Positions 49,601 through 58,900 of a stretch of 64,000 nucleotides of DNA are shown here, piece after piece (the first letter of the stretch is position 1; each line of letters begins with the position of its first letter). The position numbers were made by a program, and so were the translations under genes. The notes under the pieces were generated by a model, which worked only from the letters and a program-made list of their open reading frames with translations, had not been told where the DNA came from and made no database searches. Source of the DNA: Litoditis marina (taxonomy: Eukaryota > Nematoda > Chromadorea > Rhabditida > Rhabditidae); contig OZ038436.1 in the NCBI GenBank assembly GCA_964036275.1, positions 17,077,904-17,141,903 on the forward strand. Direction: 5' to 3'.

Positions 49601-50232
49601 CATCAAAATCAACACTAACCATCTTTGGATTGAACAACGCTAGGTGATACTGTCAAAGTGTAGCTGATAACGGTGACACATTCTCTATACTCGACCTTAC
49701 AACATGAAAATTTAGTTTTCGTGGTTTCCATTTCAGGGCGACGTCTCCTTCTTTGCACACGAGGGAATCGCTTCCGTCAATTATGAGGCAGATCGAGGTA
49801 AACTTGTAAAATGTAGTTTCACTGTCCAAACCACAACAAACCAGCACCAACCAATAACAAACCAGCACATAGTGTGCATACGATCTGTTATATGATGCTT
49901 ATCTCTTCACGTTTGTTTGCAATTGCAATCGTTTGATCTCGATGCAGGCAGAAACATCCCAAATTTCAACCGATCATATCAAACTACAAGTACAGCGGGA
50001 TAGGACAAATGACACCGTATTTACTTTAGATAAAACGTACCCCATACACGTAGAGCTCCTTAACAAATGAGGTACAAACTTTTGATGTTCTTGTTCAGGT
50101 TCTGAGTATTATTTCGACTACCACCACTCGAATGGGGACTACGTGAACATCTTCCGAGAGGGGGACATCGAGACAACCGCAGCCATATTCGCCCATGTTT
50201 CTCTTTCTATCGCCAATCTTGAGACGTGGTAG
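40644..50232 (+). CDS. Secreted M28 metallopeptidase, carboxypeptidase Q type
   Basis: Zinc di-metallo carboxypeptidase of the plasma glutamate carboxypeptidase (CPQ) subgroup. It releases C-terminal residues from small peptides in lysosomes or outside cells. Firm exons: 41042-41169, 41426-41538, 41797-41897, 46543-46632, 46949-47036, 47313-47468, 47803-47889, 48183-48258, 48588-48668, 49207-49384, 49737-49797, 50099-50232, all phase-consistent, 430 aa. A likely first exon, 40644-40703, codes a signal peptide (MGTMLPLILLATLCA). A short exon between it and 41042 is uncertain. Zinc-site motifs: HIDSWDVGQGAIDDGGG, the TAEEQ glutamates, ETDQG and YHHSNGD near the C-terminus. IYSPHTG and PIPAACLTIEEAE are typical of CPQ. 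Total near 455-460 aa, close to the usual 470. Confidence 0.92.
42175..42770. repeat. Diverged tandem modules with GGCGCC clusters
   Basis: GGCGCC palindromes come in groups at about 42310-42330, 42450-42480, 42604 and 42722-42752, spaced about 130-145 bp. Between them recur phrases such as CCGAAATTTTGCACAGAGG versus CCGATTCGGCTGAAACTTGG, and AAATTTGGTGTCATGG versus AAAGTTTGGTGTTGTCACG. This looks like old tandem units of a transposon-derived repeat. Confidence 0.6.
42906..42942. repeat. Short perfect hairpin
   Basis: ATTTAGGTGCCC pairs with GGGCACCTAAAT around a loop of about 13 bases. Inside the M28 intron. Confidence 0.65.
43010..43470. mobile_element. Foldback element with 3+3 copies of GCGACAACTCGTCCCC
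   Basis: Three direct copies of GCGACAACTCGTCCCC (43023, 43052, 43074) face three inverted copies (43395, 43417, 43442; the last ends one base short). The spacing order is mirrored, and the spacers are related (GCGCGTCGCGTGT against GCGTTGCGT). The 300-base centre is AT-rich and non-coding. Confidence 0.8.
45829..46170. mobile_element. 342-bp near-perfect long inverted repeat
   Basis: Arms of about 140 bp (45829-45968 and 46031-46170) are about 95 percent reverse-complementary around a 62-base loop. The arms contain CGTAAAAAGTGGGGGACC and CACAACATCGTAATG. No coding frame of note. If transcribed within the M28 pre-mRNA, it would fold into long double-stranded RNA. Confidence 0.85.
46655..46840. 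mobile_element. Partial copy of the AAAGGGACCGT MITE
   Basis: Matches the right part of 13645-14121 (GCATTACAGTAACCCAAATC, TTCTGTACGTAA, TGCACATTATAGAGGTACGG) and ends GGTCCCTTTA. The left end is missing. In an M28 intron. Confidence 0.65.
48851..48991. mobile_element. Nested palindrome in an M28 intron
   Basis: Outer arms (48851-48875 and 48967-48991) pair as GAGTTCGTATGCTA..AAGATCCCGG against CCGGGATCTT..TAGCATACGTACTC. Inside, 48893-48919 is a perfect palindrome with 13-base arms (CTCTTACATCCCG) around one G. Likely a MITE. Confidence 0.75.
49042..49111. mobile_element. TGTAGTTTGATC foldback element
   Basis: Starts TTGTAGTTTGATCGC and ends GGGATTAAAGTACAA, followed by the family's outer signature (ACACAGCGGTATACGGCAAC). 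In an M28 intron. A solo right end lies near 49975. Confidence 0.65.
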
Positions 50233-50790
50233 TTATAGTTTTAAATTCATTCAAGTAAAATATACTGACACAAGGACTTTTATGTGCTCAGTAAACAATG
50301 CTTAACCTGTCTTCAGTCAGGTCGAAACGATTTTGAGTGGCATCTTACATCAAGCACGTCATTTATAATATCGTAGTTATTCATGAATTCTCGATTTACA
50401 ATTGCTGATTATTTTCTCGGGCGTATGCGCTCTAGACCTGAACATGGGAATTCGGAACTGCTGCACTTTCAAATTGATTGCCGTATACATTTCTGACCAA
50501 CTCCCTTGATAGTGCACCTTTGTATTGAATACATGTTTATTTTTCTAAAGGCATTTGTGAATTATTTTGTTTCTTACTTGTGAAATAGAGAATCTTGAAC
50601 TAAATACATTATTTTCATTGGTTCGAGTTGTTTCATAGTTTTGCTGAACACATATTCTTGGAAAGTTGGATGTTTCACAGGTTATAAATTTTTCTACGCA
50701 GCACAGGAACGTCAGGTTTTGATAACGAAAACAATAGTTCATTGACGAGTTTATTCATCAATATGCATGTTTTGAAAGTTCGTTGGTTCA
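50233..50790. other. Convergent spacer, nothing recognised
   Basis: 3' flanks of the M28 peptidase and of the minus-strand S1-like gene. AT-rich, with no gene or repeat that I can support. Confidence 0.4.
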
Positions 50791-51944
50791 TTACCACGCG
50801 TGTACTCTATAGAGGTGATCTCCATTCAATGAGCCTTTGTAAATACCATCTCCGCGAAGAAACCAGCCTCTACTTCCCCAGTCACCGCGATGGTTGTCGC
50901 ACTGAAATCAGATGGTATATAGGATTTGTCAAACCGTTGTGAACACCGTTATGTATTATTTCGAATATAAAACTAAACAATCATCTCGGGAGGAAAATTG
51001 GAACTAACATCGTAAATGTCCCAGTGGTGTTTCTTGCCACTGCTTGTCTCCACGTCACACCAGAACAGAGTACTTCCATGGGGATCTGTAGGCATAGTTA
51101 TAGTTCATATAATTTATGTGATGTTAACGGGCTGAACATTCTATTGACTATTGTCATTCTGTATGAGTCTCGAGTTTTTGAATATATAATTTCTGTCTGC
51201 ATTTTCTTAATTTTTTGTACGTAACTCGTTCTGTACGTTACGTATATCGACTTTATGAGAAAACAGAGCAAGATGAGAATGAAAAAATCGATTGTTCGTG
51301 ACTTGGTTCTCAAGCTCTATAACATAGAACTGCTAGCTCGAAGATCAAATTTAAAGAGATATTGTCTTTTTAACCTTTGGTAGAGCACGTGGATTAAACA
51401 CATTTTCATAAAAACCTGTCGCAGTTCCATTGGCACGCTGCCAAGGTCTCAGTGTGAATGACGTGAACTATACAAACTCACGGAAACTGAACTGGAAGTC
51501 CTGTCCGTCTCTCAGGGTGTGTCTTCCGATGTTGTCGTCTCCCGAAGCAGCACTGGCCCACACTATCTCGTCCGGTCCCATCGTATTGGCCACCTATGAA
51601 TAAACAGAACTAAACTTACCACAATTATAGTTATATGAATGTGCTAAGTAAAAGATGAACTCGAAAAAACTAATAGAACTATAATTGATAATAATATTAA
51701 TTCATTTATCCATATGTATCAGGAACAAATAAGGACGGAATGAGATCACGAAGCAATCGATATGAAAATTCATCGGATGATGACAAAATGTTCGATTGAA
51801 AGATTGAAATTGAAAATGTGTAGAAAAGATGAAGAATCAAGAAATGTTCGGTGAGATTGACGAGAACTATACATTGACAGTCACTTTCCCTCCCACGACC
51901 AAAGTAGCCGTACAAACGACACAAAGAATCAGAAGCGGTTTCAT
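50791..51944 (-). CDS. Secreted S1-like (plant self-incompatibility S1 fold) protein
   Basis: Small secreted protein; function in animals unknown. Four exons: 51873-51944, 51482-51593, 51009-51085, 50791-50901; 123 aa. Residues 1-19 are a clear signal peptide (KPLLILCVVCTATLVVGG). The mature part follows the S1 family plan: SGDDNIGRHTL at 41-51 (family S-DDDLG-H-L), DGQDFQFSF at 53-61, GSTLFWC at 65-71, WDIYD at 83-87, C88, and WFLRGDGIYKGS at 100-111. C71 and C88 probably form the family disulphide. Intron 1 contains the 3' end of the half-LINE repeat; intron 2 contains a MITE fragment. Exon lengths 112 and 77 and all intron phases match the divergent paralogue at 54473-55916. In plants, S1 proteins are pollen-recognition or related secreted ligands; no such role can be assumed here. 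Confidence 0.8.
51425..51465. repeat. End fragment of the CCCACTGAGA MITE
   Basis: CCATTGGCACGCTGCCAAGG then TCTCAGTGTGAATGA matches one inverted end of the elements at 1931 and 37273. It lies just outside exon 2 of the S1-like gene. Confidence 0.5.
51685..51840 (-). mobile_element. 3' end of half-LINE-like element (copy 2)
   Basis: Shares CATTTATCCATATGTATCAG, GGACGGAATGAGATCACGAA and following blocks with 10085-10205, in the same orientation, and starts with an AT-rich ATT-type tail. It is 5'-truncated and inserted in intron 1 of the S1-like gene. Confidence 0.65.
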
Positions 51945-54472
51945 GTTTGAATCAGAAAATGCTGAAATTTTTCGATTTAAAATCAAATGAGAAATACTTC
52001 AAGCTTCAATGATGATTAGAAGGCAAATCGCATGTGTGCTAATAACGTGAAAGCTCAGAATTTGGATTTGAACTAGTAGGATTGGAATGATTAACTTGAC
52101 GAAGAGGAAAGTTTTGTCGGATAAAACTTCAATGGTCCCGCGACCGTCCCCGGAACTAGAAGTTCGAAAGACAACGCAGGGCAGCGCTACCTCATGGCCG
52201 AGAGTTCTGAGACAAGAAACGATTGGGGGAACATTTATACCGTTTTTTTTTCTGCCAACAGTAAATAGAAGGTGATTCACAGAACGACACGTGTTGGGAG
52301 TATATCTTAAAATGTCTGGGAAAACAACACATGGGAAAAACATTTGTGTTTTTGTTTTCGGTGGCTACGGCTGTTGTTGATCCTGATAACCATTCGCAGA
52401 TTAGTTTGCAACACGTGTCGACGCGTGACTCACTTACTAGTTACTCATGGCCAACTGCTGAGCAAAACTGCAAAAAGCTAACCAATAATAGAGTATAGTG
52501 AGTGCCAAATTTATAAATTTCGGTCTCTCGCCGAAATCGAACCTGCGAGCAAAAGATTCGTAGCAGGGCGCTAACCACTGCGCTGTTAGAGCACATAACC
52601 GGCGGGCTTTGGAATCGAAGACATGTGTGCGTACACAGCGGAAAGTGAGATATACAGTACCCTCCCGCCTTCCCGTTGGCACCGACTATAGTATTAGAAT
52701 GGAATGGTCACGATGGAATACAAAATATGAGGTAACGTTTGTACATATTCAACGTGAGACAATGTTGTTCAATTGCAATGATTTAACGTGATTCCGCGTG
52801 TGACTGGCAGCATATCCCACTCTCTGAATCTTGTACCAATGTTGTTTCCTGAGTTTCTACACCCCGGCATCCTGATAACATGATCAGCTCGGTACCGGTT
52901 CACATCTATGAACTATCAACACAAAACCTGGCTGGACGACTCAGTAACCATTTTCGTTTCTCGATGAACGGTGAAAACGAGTTGAGTTCCGTGTGTTACT
53001 TTATTCATTCTAATACAAATAAGACAGCGATCATATAGAAGTATACGTAGAGAGGTTCGGTGTCCGTAGATGAGAAACTAGGCATGGCTGAGCCTTATTA
53101 CCAGCTCATTACGGTCCGTCCCAGGTGAGAGATATACCAACCCTTTTCTCAAAACTATCTTACAGAACGCTATCGACCTCCGCCTGCCTCTCTCTTTATA
53201 CGACTCTAGAATCATCCACAATAAAGTGACGAACGGAGCCGAAAGGCCGTACTAAACATTATAATTGTTTTAACGGGAACTCATTGCCGATTGTTTATTA
53301 AACAGTAACTAACAACTTTAACCCGAGTTCAAACAGCTGACCAAAGTTATTGGAAAACAGCTACCACGGCGGATGAGAGTTTTATTTACAGCTCCAAATA
53401 TGTCATTGTAGCTTCGAGTTATTGTTTCCTGATGTTGCGTCCCTGGAAAGATCTGATTCGTTAACTCAGGAAATATAGTTTTTTTTTTGGAAATTAAATT
53501 GCATTATTTACAACCCACACGTGTTGCAGTGTTGCTATCTCAACTTCAGACGGAAAAAAATGCTCGTAATATTTAGAATATTTATTTAATGCATCCGTGT
53601 ATTTGAATGTATCATATTATTGTGTCACACATTGTGTCACATAGTGTTCTCTCAACATAATTGAACTCAAAAAACTACGTTCATATATGAATGAGAAAAA
53701 CCGCCGAATATTTTGGTGCTATGTCACCTTGAACTACTCTAAAGTGAGAGTGGTGTTCTTATCAGCGCTATCGAACATCTAAAACGCATTCTACGCGTTA
53801 AACAGGTTCGAGAAACAAATGACAATGAAGTAACTGAAACAGTCACCTGAGTTTTACACATCAACAATTGAGAACAATTTATTGAATTCAGATATTCTTA
53901 TAATAGTTTGCTATGCATTTTGCTAGCTGTTTACTTTTATTCAATATTATTGATATTGTTCATACAATACCGTACAACACACGCATTATTAAATCTTTCG
54001 CTATATTTGTATAATAAACTACAGCATTTTGTTTCTTTGATAAGCACTATTATAACTATCTATCATGCGTTCGCTTTTGAACCAGTTTCGAGACCAATCA
54101 CTATCAGCAAACACTCTATTATGTTCATGTGATGTGACTGTTATGTGGCTGAATCACTGACAGTCGCAGTTTTGTTTATCACAGTTTTTTCAATACTCTC
54201 TTGTTCTACTCTCTTTTCCCTGACCTAATTATGTGTTTGAGTTATTCGGTAAACAGTTTTAACAAATTCCGAATAAGATTTGAAAATTTTTAGTTAAGTG
54301 AAGCTTTTCCAGAATTAACGAATTCAAGCTGTTCACGTAAGAAATTGATTTCTGTTCTGGATGTTTCTATGATTTGCATTTGTCAGTAAACATACATTTA
54401 TTGTTCTAGAGCCATTACATTAATTAATTTGAGAAAATGAAAACATTCTGAGACGGCGATCAACTACATAGT
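51945..54472. other. Divergent spacer between the two S1-like genes
   Basis: Shared upstream DNA of the paralogues. Holds a tRNA-headed repeat at 52505-52700. The rest is AT-rich, with no exon chain found. No mirror similarity between the two promoters was noticed. Confidence 0.45.
52505..52700 (-). repeat. tRNA-headed dispersed repeat (copy 2)
   Basis: Reverse-orientation match to 9300-9495. On the minus strand it has CAGCGCAGTGGTTAGCGCCC then a B-box-like GGTTCGATTTC, with the GGTTATGTGC block beside it. Not a functional tRNA by stem pairing. Confidence 0.6.
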
Positions 54473-55916
54473 ATGGATGACGAACGAAGAATGGCGGACC
54501 GCAAGGTTACCATAAAGGTAAGTCTTCGACAACAGAGAAAGGGTTGCGTACTGTATTCTGTATACCTAAACTATCGTTGTGAAACAATTCTAGTTTATGT
54601 CCGCAAGCGTTAGCGACACATTCGCATATGACAACTTGACTGCGGGTGACCAGTTCTGAGATGTAGTTTGCTCTTGAAATACTGCCTAGTTCTCTTTCTC
54701 TGCCTAAAACGCATTCTTATCAGACTACAAACACCTCCGGACTACCTCCCCTAAGACAGTCCTGCATTTCCATGTGGCGCACGGATTCTATGAAACGTCA
54801 GTGCCTGCCAAGACACGTGTTGAGTTGCGTGAAAACATGTTTTATTCCAATTCTCCTATACGGCTTACTCTTTCATAAGCAAGCTTGAACGGTGTATGTT
54901 GCCTTATGTCACAGTGTTTGTAGTTTTATCTCATTTCTTTCTGTTCGGAAATTCTTAAATTTATGGCCCGGAACGAGATCAAACTACAACATTCACTTTT
55001 TCACTTCCCACACCATAGGTCGCGAACACAATGGGATCTAACGAGGTTGTGTGGGCCAGTACTGCCTCGAAGCATCGTACCATAGAAACCCTCGAACTAA
55101 AAGATGGACAGGACTTTCAGATTTATGTTGGTCAGTCGTCACGCAGGTTACTCGAATGTGTCGTCTGTCCGTTGCGAAATAATACGAAACATACGTTTAC
55201 ACGTTTTTCACCCGTTCTTTTCGAATTCGACGCAACATTGCATGTTTGTCTTACTAGTATAGGAATTGTAGTACTGAAGCCATTAAGGTCAAAGTCGTTC
55301 AAACCAACGCATGTTTTCCATGAACATCAAACTCGCTCTGATTTCGAAAAGTGTGATTGTTGGAGTAAAATGAGAACCGCACTGAATTAGGCCAAGTTTC
55401 GAAAAAATTTATTCGAATTGTTTGCTAATCATATACTTTTCGAGGAGATACCCCAAACACAAATTTCTGGTGTGACGTGGAAACGAGCAGCGGCAGAACA
55501 CATCACTGGGTCATCTACTATGTGGGTTCGATTTTATCGAAAATGCAGGCAAATATATCTCCGAATCAAATATGAAGTAATTTGGTTTTTGTGATTGTTA
55601 ATGAAGTTTCTCACGTCTTGATTGGTAACACAATATTAACTGGTTTTTTGATGAATTGAACAGATTACTTCATTACCCGATGATCGGCAAGAAATGTGTG
55701 AAAAGTGGAAGAGATACCCAATGCAAAAAATATAGGACATCAAACGGCACGTTTTTGCATCTCTGTGAAATGATAGTTTGTTAAATGAATTGAATATTCC
55801 AGCCAGTACATTGGCGTCAATGGGGCCAGGTAGATCGCGGTTATTTTCTCCGAGGCGACGGAATTTATGTCGGAACACTGAAGGGAGAGAACTTGCAACT
55901 GGTTCACAATTGGTGA
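54473..55916 (+). CDS. S1-like protein without signal peptide
   Basis: Paralogue of the minus-strand S1-like gene, transcribed away from it. Four exons: 54473-54517, 55019-55130, 55445-55521, 55803-55916; 115 aa. Middle exon lengths (112, 77) and phases are identical to the paralogue. It keeps VANTMG, VVWAS, DGQDF, NTNFWCDVETSSG and FLRGDGIYVG (93-102). The first exon codes a charged N-terminus (MDDERRMADRKVTIK) with no hydrophobic stretch, and an in-frame stop lies a few codons upstream. The second cysteine of the family pair (C88 in the paralogue) is a proline here. Loss of both suggests a protein made in the cytosol, unless an unseen upstream exon supplies a signal. Intron 1 contains two TGTAGTTTGATC elements. 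Confidence 0.78.
54661..54730. mobile_element. TGTAGTTTGATC foldback element (diverged)
   Basis: Starts ATGTAGTTTGCTC and ends ATCAGACTACAA. In intron 1 of the S1-like gene. Confidence 0.5.
54918..54989. mobile_element. TGTAGTTTGATC foldback element
   Basis: Starts TTGTAGTTTTATCTC and ends GAGATCAAACTACAA, preceded by GGTGTATGTTGCC, the outer left signature. In the same intron as the copy at 54661. Confidence 0.7.
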
Positions 55917-55993
55917 AAAGGAACCGAATCTCCCGTTGAAAAGGTTACTGGTATCAAATCGATGTACATCTATCTTACTGGTAATTTTTGGGC

Positions 55994-58900
55994 TCATTTC
56001 ACCTGCGTATCTTTGATCTCACATCCTCTCGCCTGTTTCCAGATAATGAACGTTCCATGTATTTGTTGGTGAAGAAAGAAGAAACATAGTTTATGACGAC
56101 TCATACCAATAAATAGATACAGAAAACGAGACAAGTTGGAAGGAATACAACCTCTGAACCCTAGTTCTGATATTTTCGGTGAGAATGGTAATTCTTCTGA
56201 GCGGTTGTAGTTGTGAGATGGAATCCCCTGACGAGGCCTGTCACAATACGGTCTAGATCTACCTGGAAACATTCAAATACATTACTATAACTGAACCGCT
56301 GGTGGAACACAGAAGGCTTGTCCGTTTAAAATAATCTGGAAGTGCTGTTTATTTTCGGTTTCCAGGACAAATTATAATTCGACACTACAATGCGCTACTG
56401 TTTCGTATGGAAGAATTACATATCCAGAACACCTGTGGAACAGAGAAAGAAGGCCACTTCAATAATTATTCAAATGGACAGGTTTTGGGTACCTATAGTC
56501 AATACCATGCTTATTACAGTATTTTCAAACTTTCAATGACGTTTTTCAGCGCTCACTTCTTTTTTGTCGAAAACGTTCTTGCATCCTCTTTCTAACCTCT
56601 TTTATTATCATAAACGACCATCCCTTACCTTTTTGAAAAGTTCTCGAGTCTGCCGATTGGCCACTTTGTAGGATTTCTTCATCTTCCGCTTCGAACTCCA
56701 TCTGCCCTGTCCTTTCTTCAGTCCTCGACGCGACTTCCCAATTGAGAAAACACTGTGTGTAGTACTAAAAATGTGAAGAAAAAAATAAAAAAAAAATTTC
56801 AGAGTTACAGCTGCCCAGAAAAATCTGTGAACTTACCCAATAGATAAATAGTTAACACATGTTTCTGCTAGTTAAGACAAGAATCGCTTAGACTGAATGT
56901 TTTTCCCCTAAGAGTTGTATCGAGAGTCCACTGCTAATCGATAACTATGATCTGCACGCTCTCAGCTCTCTCATCTCTCAGCTGACCGGAAATACAAACG
57001 CAGTAAATCGCTACAAACCAACCCGAGTGTTGATGTGGTAGTTGGTGACTCCGTGGTAGTGGTAGTGGTAGTTGTTCGTGAGCTCGTAGTCTGGAACTAC
57101 GTATTTGTACTAAATGTAGCCCAAGAAGAAACATTCAGGAAGGTTTTGTTTTAACTGTGCACATACTTTACTACGGATATCACTGTTTCTTGTTTTGACC
57201 ATCATATTCAGATGGCCGGCTGCTTGTGAGGCGGCGCCACCTATCGCAGCTGAGTTCAACACCCAGCTTGTGCAACAATTTCGATCGGGCTTGTGGCTGT
57301 TGGAAACTTTCCAACACAATTGACTCCGCCCACGAAAACTCACTGTACTGGGCTTCTATCGATGGGTGAAACGAACTATATAACTAACCTGCACAGGCTT
57401 TTTGGCGAACGTTTTGTAGAAGTTGCTTCGGTTTGCCGGGGTAGATCGGATTAATATCGATTTTGGTTGATCAACTACCGTTCCGTAAACTATCGAACTT
57501 CCTTCAGGAATCGTGTTCATCGTGGTATCTTCTTCTGAACTGGTAGATTCTGAAATGAAAGTAAACGACTGAAAACACCCAACCTTTGCGAAATGGTACA
57601 AAGTAAACTAAAAGGAGAATGGGCAAAATAGCTCTGCTCAAAATGAGAAAAACAATTTGTCTCTGTTCCGTTTGCCATTTGGAATATTGTCATATTTCGT
57701 ATAGTTATCGTCACCTTAACTGAAACTATTCCATTCAAGTCAATAAGAAAAATTTGGATCATCCTACCTGACGAAATTCCGTAGTTGTCAATAACTTCAG
57801 CGGAATAAACAGGCAGTCTCGTCGTTTCTGGAAAATGAATAAATGTAACAAATAGATTGGGCCTGTTTGTGAAAGAGCATTGTCAGTGAAACCTGAATGA
57901 ACTAATGGGCTAATGTACAACATCTGCAACCAGTGAAAAGCATCAGAGATCAAACATCAGATAGTTCAATTGTAGTAATTTTGAACAAAATAAGAATCGA
58001 ATTCACATACTTGAACGCGACTCTCATTGGAATAACGCAGTTGGTGATGATGTTGTAACAGAAACGTTTGATCCTACTATGCAACTGCTATACAACTACT
58101 ATTGAAAACTACTATGCAAATCACGTTAAACGAGCGAGTCTCTTGGTGTAAGTTATAGATCATAACCGCAATAGTTACTAGCAGTGTTCACGTTCCACGT
58201 AACTACTTCTTCTCCAATAAACTCACCTGTAGTAGTTCCTTGATCCGTCCTGTCCTTTTGATTCTCTCGTCCATATTGCCTGCCTACTGTTTTATTGCTC
58301 TTCTTCAGTTTCCGTATCTTCCGTAGTTGTTTTTTCAACATTATTCTCCCATGCGGGGAAAATGCCTCAGGCGCACTGTTTGGTTCCCATTCATATACAA
58401 CGTTGTCAGTCCTCAGACTGTTTTTCTCTTTTTCCTCTTGAAAATGACTCGAAGATACCGTATTCACACGCTTCTCGTTATTTCTTGCTTGTAACTGGGT
58501 TGACGATACTGTAAGCCTATTGTTCTCCGTTTTCTCTTGAAACTGATTAGAAGATACTGAATCCACATGAGTTTCTTTGTTTCTTGCTTGCATGTTGGTT
58601 GAGGACACTGTACTCTGCTTCTCTGAATGAGATTTTTGATTCGCCTTTTTCCTTTCTTCCGAATGGACAATGATGATGTTCTTCTGTGCTCTTGGTCTGC
58701 CCCATGGTAGATTCCTGTCCGATATGTAGTTGGTGGAGCAGTTTGCAAACTGTTTCAGCATCATTCTCTCCAAGTATCGGTCATTCAGCACCTTTTCCAT
58801 GATCAACTCCACTTCTCGCGATTCACTGATGCGGTTTCTGTTGGGGCTTGGCAGACTGGACGCACCCCGCCCGTAAACATTCTTTCTTCTTCTTGAGGTG

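Noticed and set aside
51706..51924. Frame ending DLIPSLFVPDTYG as a gene
   Set aside because: It mixes the S1-like first exon in another frame with the half-LINE 3' end.
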